DNA of 43,624 nt from Microcaldota archaeon (lineage in GTDB: Archaea; Micrarchaeota; Micrarchaeia; Micrarchaeales; CABMGC01), in NCBI GenBank assembly GCA_021810375.1, contig JAJZJB010000004.1, forward strand, positions 1 to 43,624, read 5' to 3'. Both the position numbers and the translations under genes were made by a program. The notes under the pieces were generated by a model. The model did not search any database, was not told where the DNA came from, and was given only the letters and a program-made list of their open reading frames with translations. Below, one piece after another: positions 35,860-43,624 of the stretch (position 1 is the first letter of the stretch; each line of letters starts with the position of its first letter).

Positions 35860-37584
35860 CTACAATGATATGAACGCCATCTTTTCCTTGTCATCAAGCC
35901 TGAAGTAGCCAAGCTTCTCGAACTGCACTATGTCTCCGCGCCTTAGCCCAGATGAATAGCCTTCAGCGTAGCCGCTGATGCGCTTTATGCTCTCCCTGTC
36001 GAACTCCTCCCCCTTCAGGAGGTTGCCTATTATCAATAGCTCGCATTTCACTGCATCATCTCTTGTAATCCATTGAATGCGTGACAGCTTGCCCGGATTG
36101 TCGCCCTTGTATCCTGCCGTTACCCTTTTTCCGACGTCATATACTTCAACGTCGAATGCATCCTTGAGCCTTACTGTGTCGCCTTTATGAAGTACCTTTC
36201 CGTCCATAGCATTTATAAATAGTTCTCCCTTCACCGTGTAATTCCTGTAATCGTTGCCGCTGCCCGGATATAGCTTCATGGAGACCGTAACGCCCCCTGT
36301 ATTCGAGACATCCATTTCCATTGGATCCTCTATGAAGAACAGGCGCTTTGCCGTTGCGTCTATAAGCTTCCTGTTCATGCTGAGCAGCGATTCCATTTCA
36401 GCTGTGCTCTCGGACTTGCCCATTCCGGAGCTCAGCGCGAATTCCCTTATCGCCTGGGCGGTTATGCCCCTTCTCCTTAGCGCGCGTATGGTAACCAATC
36501 TGGGATCATCCCATCCGGTTATCAATCCATCTGCTATCATGGACCTTATCTTCCTCTTGGAGGTGACGTTGTTTGCTATCTCAAGCCGGGATATGCTCGT
36601 TATCCGCGGTTTCCTGAGCCCCAGGAGGTCAAGGATGGCAAGATGCAGCTCATCACGCATCTCATACTCCTTGCTTCTTATTACGTCTGTTATGCCGTTG
36701 ACAGAGTCAATGACAGGTGTACAGAAGTCGTAATTTGGCCAGACGAAATACTTTTCCCCCTGGCGGTAGTGCACGGCGTGCTTTATCCTGAAGAGCGTCG
36801 GATCCCTCATGGATGTGTTTGCAGCCTTCATCTCACCGTTCCACCTCAGTATTGCCTCGCCATCTCCGAAAGATCCTTCAAGCATTTTCTTCCATAGCCC
36901 CTCGTTCTCGCTTACTTGCTGTGACTTGTGCCTGCACGCAATGCCGGAGAGCCGGCCCTTCTTGATCTCTTCGCCGCCGCAGGTGCATACATATGCGCCT
37001 TTGCGCTTTATCGCTTCGAGGGCATACCCATACAGCATTTCCAGATTATCGCTGGCATAATATTCCCTGTCGAAAGAAAGTCCCAGCCATTTCAGGTCTT
37101 CAATGAATGCATCGACGAATTCCTGCTTCTCGTTGTCAGGGTTGGTATCGTCGAAATAGAGAAAGAGCTTTCCGTCGTAGGCGCGTCTCAGCTCGTCTTC
37201 TATGAACAGGGGTTTCGCATGGCCTATGTGCATGTAGCCGCTGGGTTCCGGAGGAAACCGGGTCACAAGCTTGCCTTTCTCCGCGCCCTCAATGCCGAAC
37301 CTGTGCCTAGAGGACTTCTCTGCTTTCTCCCTCTCCAGGCTCTCGAACTCTCCAGCATACCTCGAGTACTCGGACTCCAGCACCTTCCTGTCCATCAGAT
37401 TTATCTCGGAGACTACAGCCTTAACAGCCTGGGAGAGTTCCCCCATGTAGGGCTTCAGTTCGGGGTGCCTCGCAAGCACCTTAGAGATTATTGCGCCTTC
37501 CTTTGCGCTTCCGTAATCGATGGCGTTCTTAAGCGCAAGTTTCCTTGCCAGGCCAATCGTCTCCTCGCTTATCGCCACGGCCAC
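35860..37584 (-). CDS. gltX: Glutamyl-tRNA synthetase (archaeal type)
   Basis: TRFPPEPSGYMHIGHAKPLFIEDELRRAYDGKLFLYFDDTNPDNEKQEFVDAF. Confidence 0.95.
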   Translation of the reverse strand: MAVAISEETIGLARKLALKNAIDYGSAKEGAIISKVLARHPELKPYMGELSQAVKAVVSEINLMDRKVLESEYSRYAGEFESLEREKAEKSSRHRFGIEGAEKGKLVTRFPPEPSGYMHIGHAKPLFIEDELRRAYDGKLFLYFDDTNPDNEKQEFVDAFIEDLKWLGLSFDREYYASDNLEMLYGYALEAIKRKGAYVCTCGGEEIKKGRLSGIACRHKSQQVSENEGLWKKMLEGSFGDGEAILRWNGEMKAANTSMRDPTLFRIKHAVHYRQGEKYFVWPNYDFCTPVIDSVNGITDVIRSKEYEMRDELHLAILDLLGLRKPRITSISRLEIANNVTSKRKIRSMIADGLITGWDDPRLVTIRALRRRGITAQAIREFALSSGMGKSESTAEMESLLSMNRKLIDATAKRLFFIEDPMEMDVSNTGGVTVSMKLYPGSGNDYRNYTVKGELFINAMDGKVLHKGDTVRLKDAFDVEVYDVGKRVTAGYKGDNPGKLSRIQWITRDDAVKCELLIIGNLLKGEEFDRESIKRISGYAEGYSSGLRRGDIVQFEKLGYFRLDDKEKMAFISL

Positions 37585-37586
37585 AC

Positions 37587-38192
37587 CTAGGTTCTACTCA
37601 CGCTGAGGTTCCCGTATATTGATCCGTTCTGAGTCAGTAGCGCAGATACCTTTACTGGTATGGACATGCTCAGGTTCTGCGAGAGAGTAACCGGCAGCGT
37701 GTAATACCTGCTGCTGTTCTGCAGTATCACAGGTACCTTCTGAGTCCCAACTGTGAAAGTCATCGTGGATGGCAGCTGCACTATTTCCCCAGTATAGAAA
37801 GCGGCACAGGCAGAGGCGCTTGCATTAAGCTTTGAGTGTTCGTACAAATATATCTGCAGCGTGTTGGCATTGCCCGATTCTATGGAGATGTTGTGCTGTA
37901 TAGGGAAAAATATCGATACGGAGTTGTTTGCCTCGAGGAGCGCAAGGCTGTTGGACATGTAGGAAAAGACTGATGACGCAAGCGTGGAGTTCTTGCACGC
38001 AACAGTTATGTTGAGTGAGGGGGAGAACCCGGTGACGACTGCGTTTGCATCAGACGTCGCAAATGCCGTTGGCTGCACCTTTACCGTTGTTGTGCTCGTT
38101 GTCTGGCCTATGTTTAACCCTATAGAGGAATAAGACACTATGAATATAGCTGCCAGAAAGATCGATATTATTACCATTGTCAGCTTGTTCAC
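37587..38192 (-). CDS. Single-TM secreted/anchored protein, unknown
   Basis: N-terminal TM MNKLTMVIISIFLAAIFIVSYSSIGL followed by an N-glycosylation-rich outer domain. Confidence 0.65.
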   Translation of the reverse strand: MNKLTMVIISIFLAAIFIVSYSSIGLNIGQTTSTTTVKVQPTAFATSDANAVVTGFSPSLNITVACKNSTLASSVFSYMSNSLALLEANNSVSIFFPIQHNISIESGNANTLQIYLYEHSKLNASASACAAFYTGEIVQLPSTMTFTVGTQKVPVILQNSSRYYTLPVTLSQNLSMSIPVKVSALLTQNGSIYGNLSVSRT

Positions 38193-38330
38193 ATAACCAC
38201 TTTGTGGTGCGCTTCAGCAGAAGGGAGCTCGCTGGATGTGGCACCATTTTTATACTTTATGTTGCACAATTAATATGCTTTCGGTTGGCATATCGTAGCG
38301 CGCTTTAGGCACGGTTGCATCGTTTGCGGC

Positions 38331-39032
38331 ATGATTGGTGATATTGTGAGCTTCAATAATGGAGATTTCATAAAGGTCGAGTATAGCGCATGGAGGGCTT
38401 CTGATGGGGCAATGGTTTACACCACGCAGAAGGATGTTGCGGAGAAGAATGACATTTATAACAAAGACAGGGCATATGGGCCTAGCCTTGTCATAATAGG
38501 CAAGCACACTGTGATAAAGGGCCTTGAAAAGGCCATCAGGGAGATGGGGATCAACGAGAGCAGGAAGATTGAAGTCTCAGCAGAGGAGGCGTTTGGGGAG
38601 AGGAACCCGGAGCTTGTGCGAGTGATGCATGCATCTGATTTCAAGAAGAGGGATATAGACCCTAGGCCTGGCATGCAGATAGACCTTGACGGAACTGTTG
38701 CCGTAATAACAGCTGTCAACTCTGGCAGAGTTACAGTAGACGCAAATCATCCCCTCGCGGGAGAGAGACTGACATATGAGGTAAAGGTTGTCTCTAAAGT
38801 AGATAAGGAGGAGGAGCGCATAGCCGCATTGGCTGAGATGAGCGGACTGAGAGCAGACTCGGTAAAGACGGAGAATGATACAGCAGAGCTCCTATTCAAG
38901 GATAGTATAGAAAAGAATGCGGACTATTTTGTCAACAAGACAGCAACCGTAAACGCAATCCTTGAGTACATGCCAGGGATCCGCATGGTTGTCATAAGGG
39001 AAGAGTACGCAAGGAAAGAAGAGAAGAAGTAA
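38331..39032 (+). CDS. FKBP-type peptidyl-prolyl isomerase (SlyD-like)
   Basis: GDFIKVEYSAWRASDGAMVYTT...KGLEKAIREMGINESRKIEVSAEEAFGERNPELV. Confidence 0.9.
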   Translation: MIGDIVSFNNGDFIKVEYSAWRASDGAMVYTTQKDVAEKNDIYNKDRAYGPSLVIIGKHTVIKGLEKAIREMGINESRKIEVSAEEAFGERNPELVRVMHASDFKKRDIDPRPGMQIDLDGTVAVITAVNSGRVTVDANHPLAGERLTYEVKVVSKVDKEEERIAALAEMSGLRADSVKTENDTAELLFKDSIEKNADYFVNKTATVNAILEYMPGIRMVVIREEYARKEEKK

Positions 39033-39086
39033 ACAGGAGAAAAGCGTATATATTCAGCGGTACAATAGGTATTGTTCTCTTTCTAG

Positions 39087-39308
39087 GTGCGCAGTAAAGC
39101 TCGGCAAGGAATCTTGATGTTTTGGGTATCGGGTCTTGCCGAAGCTGCGATAAATGCGAGCGCAATAGGCTCAGCGATTCTTATAGACGCCACAATAGTA
39201 AGCAGGCTTGTAGGAAGAACCAGGGAAGCAGACTTGCTGGCAGCGAAAGGCATATCTCTGCTGGCCCTGCTGCTCATATCCGTATCGGTAAGGGTGGTGA
39301 TTGGATGA
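39087..39308 (+). CDS. Small membrane protein (73 aa)
   Basis: Two hydrophobic segments; stop overlaps the next start (ATGA 39305-39308). Start uncertain (GTG 39087 or ATG 39117). Confidence 0.65.
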   Translation: MRSKARQGILMFWVSGLAEAAINASAIGSAILIDATIVSRLVGRTREADLLAAKGISLLALLLISVSVRVVIG

Positions 39309-39580
39309 ACCTTGACAGGAGCATATATGCAGGCTCTTCGCGCAGGAGGCATGCGCTCTTTGCGTCTTCCGTAATAGGAGTTACGTCTTCTGTTTTGTCT
39401 GTGGGTCTCATCCTGAACCTTGGCACAGTAATCCAGGCGCTTGCCATAGTATTGGCTGTTGCGCTTATTTCGGCGGTTTTGTTTAAAGGAAGGAGCATTG
39501 ACAAGGTAGATCCTGTTCGTGTCTTCGTGCTCGCCTCACTCAACGTGCTGATACTGGTCCTGATAGTTATGCTTGGCTGA
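39305..39580 (+). CDS. Small membrane protein (91 aa)
   Basis: MNLDRSIYAGSSRRRHALFASSVIGVTSS...; about 3 TM segments. Start ATG 39305 preferred over the ORF-track start 39122. Confidence 0.75.
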   Translation: MNLDRSIYAGSSRRRHALFASSVIGVTSSVLSVGLILNLGTVIQALAIVLAVALISAVLFKGRSIDKVDPVRVFVLASLNVLILVLIVMLG

Positions 39581-41789
39581 TTTTATGGTATTGCACACCT
39601 ACGAGATAGATTCGCTTCCTACAGAGATGGACCTTGAAGCTTTCCTCGGAGCCATGCTCGGCTCGCAGTTCATGCTCTGCCATGACTTCAAGGAAAGCAA
39701 GACATATGTGGCATTTGAGGATGCTGATGCGCATGTACGCATAAAGCACGCAGTGGCAGGTATAGGCATGCATGAGGAAAACATTGCATGGCGCAGGCTC
39801 AGTCTTCCACGCTATGCAGTAGGATATTCTGCTACGCGCATGGACAGGGACGGAAGGGTCTTGGAGACTTTTAGGGAGCTTTACAGCATACTCTCGCATT
39901 CTGGCGCAATGTTTCTTGTCTCATTCGTGCCGGCCTCTGCAGAGCAGGTAGACGCCGCAAGGCTGAGGGTCGAGGAAATGGCCAGCAGGAAAAGCATACG
40001 GCTTACCAGGAACCTCGGCAGCAGGAATGGATCGCCATCTGCTACGGATTCGATGCAGATGGAGCTTTTCTACGAATCTGATGAGAGAAGAATGCTGCTC
40101 TCTCTTCTCGAGTCGTTGAATGCGGCATCGATGAGGAACGGAGTTGCGTATAGGGTAAGCATCATCTTTGAGAACAATGCGCAGGTCAACGAGTATATTA
40201 AGGCAAATCTTTTCGTTTTCGAGAATCGCGGGATAAATGTTGGCTCGGTTAATGAAGCGTATGAGTTCGCAAAGCATGCGGATGCGCTTCCGCTCTCCCA
40301 TGCATGCGCCGCAGGGTATCTCTCTTTCTCGGAACGGATAACCAGGCATGGCACTATCACGACAAGATATGGCTGCGGTGGCGGCAACATTGAGTTGGGA
40401 GAATACCTGCATGGATCGGTTACAGGAAGGGGCGAGACCCTGCACTTGGACTATAGAACCTTCAACCTCGGAGCCATAATATCTGGGCTTCCCGGAACGG
40501 GCAAGACTGCCACTGCAATGAACTTGATAAGGCAGCTTTCCAGGGAATCGGATGCGAGTATTGTGGTGTTATCCCCGACTGGCGAGTGGAACGCCTTTGG
40601 GAGGAGCGTGGGCGCCAGGGTAATCAAGCTTTATGACGGAACTGTGAGGCTGAATTTCTTCAAGTGCGATTCTGGAATAAACATTGAACGGTTTTACGAA
40701 AACCTAGCTATGCTCATATCCTCAGCATCTAATGCAGGCCCATATAAGAATTCACTGGAGAAAAGCCTGCTTTCTGCATTCAGGAAGTCTTATGCGGCTA
40801 CAGTATCCCCTGATCCTGCTGAAGTCTACGCGTGCATTGAGAATGCAGTAATAGAGCAGCATGGCAAAAGGAGCAATGTTGGTGTTAAACTCACAAAGCA
40901 CGGCGAGAATGTAATGGCAGCGCTGCAGAACCTCAGGCTGCTGTTGATGAATCCGCAGTTTGCCTATTGCGATGGAGAGGACTTTTCGGGCCTGCTGAGA
41001 ACAGGGGTAGTATTTGACCTATCACTGGTTAGCAACAGCATGAAGCCGTTCTTCTATGCGCTGATACTGAACCAGGCATACGGTTTTGCTGATATGCTAG
41101 ACACCAACGGCAATGATGAGCTCAGGATGTTGATGTGCATCGAAGAGGCACAGCTGATGCTGGACAGGGAGGGTGAATCGGCAGCGACCCTTGACCTTGA
41201 GCAGCGAATACAGGACTTCAGGAAAAAGGGGATAGGGCTGATGCTCATAGCGCACAGCGTAACTGACATAAGCCCAGGAATAAGGCGGCTCTGCCAGACA
41301 AAGGTATATTTCAGGCAGAGTGCAGATGTGGCGAAGTACGCGTGCGGCGATCTTGTCTTCGGCGAGGAGGAAGGCAGGCTGGTTACTGACAAGTTGAAGG
41401 GTCTGCCCCAGGGGAGATGCGCTGTTAGCTACATTGCCATAGAAGACGGGATGCGTGTACCAAAGGGATCGGTATTCGTAGAGGTGATGTTTTCCCAAGG
41501 TCATGTCGAAGCGCAGCCAGAGGCAAAGGTGGGCAAAAGGCATGCCAAGGCAACTGTTATAACAGTGATTGAGAATGCAGCTCCGAAAGCAGGCGCGGCA
41601 GTACGCATGATTTATGTTGGCGAGACGGTATTTGAAGGGGTGACTGATGCAAAAGGGCGCGTCGTTGCGGAAGGGCTTCTGGAAGGCAAGATGTACAAAA
41701 TGCTTGTGCTTAGCGCAAAGAAACGCGAGACCAGGGAATTCTCCATAATTGGAGGCGTTGATACGGAACTGCAATGCATGGAACCTTAG
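39573..41789 (+). CDS. VirB4/HerA-like P-loop ATPase with C-terminal beta-sandwich-like extension
   Basis: Walker A GLPGTGKTATAMNLIRQL; Walker B-like LRMLMCIEEAQLML; C-terminal VRMIYVGETVFEGVTDAKGRVVAEGLLEGKMYKMLV resembles a CarboxypepD_reg/Cna-B repeat. Start TTG 39573 or ATG 39585. Confidence 0.75.
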   Translation: MADFMVLHTYEIDSLPTEMDLEAFLGAMLGSQFMLCHDFKESKTYVAFEDADAHVRIKHAVAGIGMHEENIAWRRLSLPRYAVGYSATRMDRDGRVLETFRELYSILSHSGAMFLVSFVPASAEQVDAARLRVEEMASRKSIRLTRNLGSRNGSPSATDSMQMELFYESDERRMLLSLLESLNAASMRNGVAYRVSIIFENNAQVNEYIKANLFVFENRGINVGSVNEAYEFAKHADALPLSHACAAGYLSFSERITRHGTITTRYGCGGGNIELGEYLHGSVTGRGETLHLDYRTFNLGAIISGLPGTGKTATAMNLIRQLSRESDASIVVLSPTGEWNAFGRSVGARVIKLYDGTVRLNFFKCDSGINIERFYENLAMLISSASNAGPYKNSLEKSLLSAFRKSYAATVSPDPAEVYACIENAVIEQHGKRSNVGVKLTKHGENVMAALQNLRLLLMNPQFAYCDGEDFSGLLRTGVVFDLSLVSNSMKPFFYALILNQAYGFADMLDTNGNDELRMLMCIEEAQLMLDREGESAATLDLEQRIQDFRKKGIGLMLIAHSVTDISPGIRRLCQTKVYFRQSADVAKYACGDLVFGEEEGRLVTDKLKGLPQGRCAVSYIAIEDGMRVPKGSVFVEVMFSQGHVEAQPEAKVGKRHAKATVITVIENAAPKAGAAVRMIYVGETVFEGVTDAKGRVVAEGLLEGKMYKMLVLSAKKRETREFSIIGGVDTELQCMEP

Positions 41790-43003
41790 CCATTGGCAAG
41801 CAAGGATTTCTGGAAGAGTGCCCTTCGCAGCAGGGTGCTGTTCTTTATCCATGAGCTAACAGGTATGTCCATCTTCGCAGATACAAACATCAGCGCCTGA
41901 TGCAGGTTCTCAAGCGATACTGGCTCGGTCTTTAGCGTCGCTCTAACATGCTCCCTCACATTCCACACGCCGACAGGCATTATATAGCCAGGGTGTGCCT
42001 CCCTGAGTATCACCACCTTGGCCTGGCCCTTCACCTTGTCCAGCAGTTCCGATGATGCAAGCCTTGCAGCATAATAGCATCCGCCGATCTCGGCGTACTT
42101 TGTCCTTCCTTCGAATGGCTCGTACGACGAGTAGATAGCTATGTCTGGGTTCTCCTTATTCCAGGTGGTGTTTGGATACCACGCTTCTACCAGCTCATAC
42201 TCCCAGGATCCAGGCAGCATCACTATTGCCCATCTATTGTCCAGGGCCTCGCTGTAGTATACCTTGACAGATTCTATGGCCTCGTACTGCTTCACTTCCT
42301 TGAGCCGGTGCTTTCCCAAAGTATCGTCAACTGCAGTTATGCTCCAACGCGTAGGCACAAACTTCCTGCGCTTTGATGTTCCCAATATACCCGCAGAGAG
42401 GGATTTCTGGATCTTGGAGACCATTATGCCGCGCTCGTACAGCTCTATTATCGCATCCTTTGCAGGCAGAGCAGTATCGCTGTACGCTTTCTCTATCTGC
42501 TGGTTTGCCTTCACGTTGCCCAGGCTCATGTCTATCATCTTTGCGCTGGGTCCGTACGGCTGGCTGTTCTCGTCGAAGCTGACCCCGAGCTTTGGCCTGT
42601 GGAAGAGCTTCTCCTCCACGCCGCCATAATTGTCCGCCAGCGCAAGCTCCTTAAGCATCTCTTCTATCCTTCCATTGTCCGCATTGGTTACTTTGGTTCG
42701 GTACATGCCGCGTATTAGCATGGAGCGCATCTCCACTATCTTTGGTATTGACATGCCGATCCAGCGCTCTGGCTCGCTCATTATTGAAGTGTCGCCGAAC
42801 TGCGGAGGCACAAGAGGCCCGACATAGACGTGGGGATAGCCATGCCTTCCAACAAATATGTCTGGCGGAGAGGAGCCATAGACCTCATTGCTCTGCAACT
42901 TCTCGAGTGTCTTGAAGTTATAGTAGGCCTTGAGCATGTACGGATTCTGCATGTTCTGGTATACCAGATTTGTTCTCCGTATTGCAATGGTTTCTGCGGC
43001 CAT
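41786..43003 (-). CDS. Archaeal Nre-family DNA repair protein
   Basis: IFVGRHGYPHVYVGPLVPP and long Nre-like sequence. Confidence 0.85.
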   Translation of the reverse strand: MAAETIAIRRTNLVYQNMQNPYMLKAYYNFKTLEKLQSNEVYGSSPPDIFVGRHGYPHVYVGPLVPPQFGDTSIMSEPERWIGMSIPKIVEMRSMLIRGMYRTKVTNADNGRIEEMLKELALADNYGGVEEKLFHRPKLGVSFDENSQPYGPSAKMIDMSLGNVKANQQIEKAYSDTALPAKDAIIELYERGIMVSKIQKSLSAGILGTSKRRKFVPTRWSITAVDDTLGKHRLKEVKQYEAIESVKVYYSEALDNRWAIVMLPGSWEYELVEAWYPNTTWNKENPDIAIYSSYEPFEGRTKYAEIGGCYYAARLASSELLDKVKGQAKVVILREAHPGYIMPVGVWNVREHVRATLKTEPVSLENLHQALMFVSAKMDIPVSSWIKNSTLLRRALFQKSLLANG

Positions 43004-43074
43004 GGTTTCCCGAATTGCTTGTCCTTTAATAGTATATAAACCCGCACGGATTAATGCTTACTGCTGGTACTGCT

Positions 43075-43527
43075 ATGGAAAGGCATTTGTATAGGATAAT
43101 CAAGGCAGACGGCATTGCCGCAATAATAGTAAATGGGAGGAAGGTGCTGCTCTTCAAGAGGCGATCTCTTCCATTCCTGAAGAATGCCGGGGCATGGAGC
43201 TTTATCCTAGGGCATAAGGAACATGGAGAAAGCTATCTTGAGACGGCATACCGCGAGATAGAAGAGGAAGCCGGAATTGGCAGGGAACACCTTGACTTGC
43301 TTGGTAAGGGTTTTGCCGTAACCCTGTTTGATGAGAAGAGAGGCATAGCATGGCGCAACATTATGTTTATCTTTAGATCTGACACTGCACGCGTAAAGAA
43401 GGATATTGAGAATGCGGCATTCAGGTGGGCTACGACTGAAGATATCAGAAGACGGGAAAGGTATACCAACATTTTTATGGCTGAAGAGCGGATTCTTAAG
43501 AGGCTAAGCGTGCATGTAGATGGATAG
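43075..43527 (+). CDS. NUDIX hydrolase
   Basis: GHKEHGESYLETAYREIEEEAGI is a Nudix box; start MERHLYR at 43075 (or 43054). Confidence 0.85.
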   Translation: MERHLYRIIKADGIAAIIVNGRKVLLFKRRSLPFLKNAGAWSFILGHKEHGESYLETAYREIEEEAGIGREHLDLLGKGFAVTLFDEKRGIAWRNIMFIFRSDTARVKKDIENAAFRWATTEDIRRRERYTNIFMAEERILKRLSVHVDG

Positions 43528-43624
43528 CAAGGCAATGAAGGATAGGGCAGCAAGAGTGCTTGATGCAGCCGAGGTTGACAGGATACTGATTGTCAACACA
43601 AACTCTGAAGATCCCAACTTTGTT
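43520..43624 (+). CDS. Partial ORF, possibly M24/Xaa-Pro aminopeptidase-like N-terminus
   Basis: MDSKAMKDRAARVLDAAEVDRILIVNTNSEDPNFV..., open to the window edge; ATG overlaps the NUDIX stop region. Confidence 0.4.
   Translation, partial: MDSKAMKDRAARVLDAAEVDRILIVNTNSEDPNFV

Overview
This window looks like a chromosomal segment of an archaeon, probably a DPANN/Micrarchaeota-like lineage. That placement is inferred from archaeal-type ribosomal proteins, an archaeal DnaG and class III (pilin-like) signal peptides; it was not tested by search. From left to right it contains: (i) a very large surface protein, open to the left window edge and absent from the ORF track, with a class III signal peptide, Ig/PKD-like modules and YVTN-type beta-propeller repeats; (ii) a minus-strand spc-type ribosomal protein operon (Rnp1, uS17, uL14, uL24, eS4, uL5, uS14, uS8, uL6, eL32, eL19, uL18, uS5); (iii) an intron-containing tRNA-Ser(UGA); (iv) DUF373, sugar-phosphate and glycosyltransferase genes; (v) a compact operon of RHH regulator, 95-aa unknown, CysD-like, CysN-like and AlkP-superfamily genes with a 34-bp near-palindrome at its 5' end; (vi) DnaG, UPF0292 toprim, Hjc and BofA-like genes; (vii) secreted or membrane proteins and an S-layer-like protein; (viii) Pth2, IlvE, UPF0173, KsgA, two UbiE paralogues, UbiA/MenA, RpiB, Prs, GltX and FKBP; (ix) two tiny membrane proteins plus a VirB4/HerA-like ATPase, Nre, NUDIX and the start of an aminopeptidase-like gene. 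The best leads are propellers nested inside Ig-like modules of the giant surface protein, the RHH-controlled CysDN/AlkP operon with its operator-like palindrome, the minimal VirB4-like operon, and a possible structured RNA upstream of the S-layer gene. All family calls are from motif recognition by eye; no searches were run.
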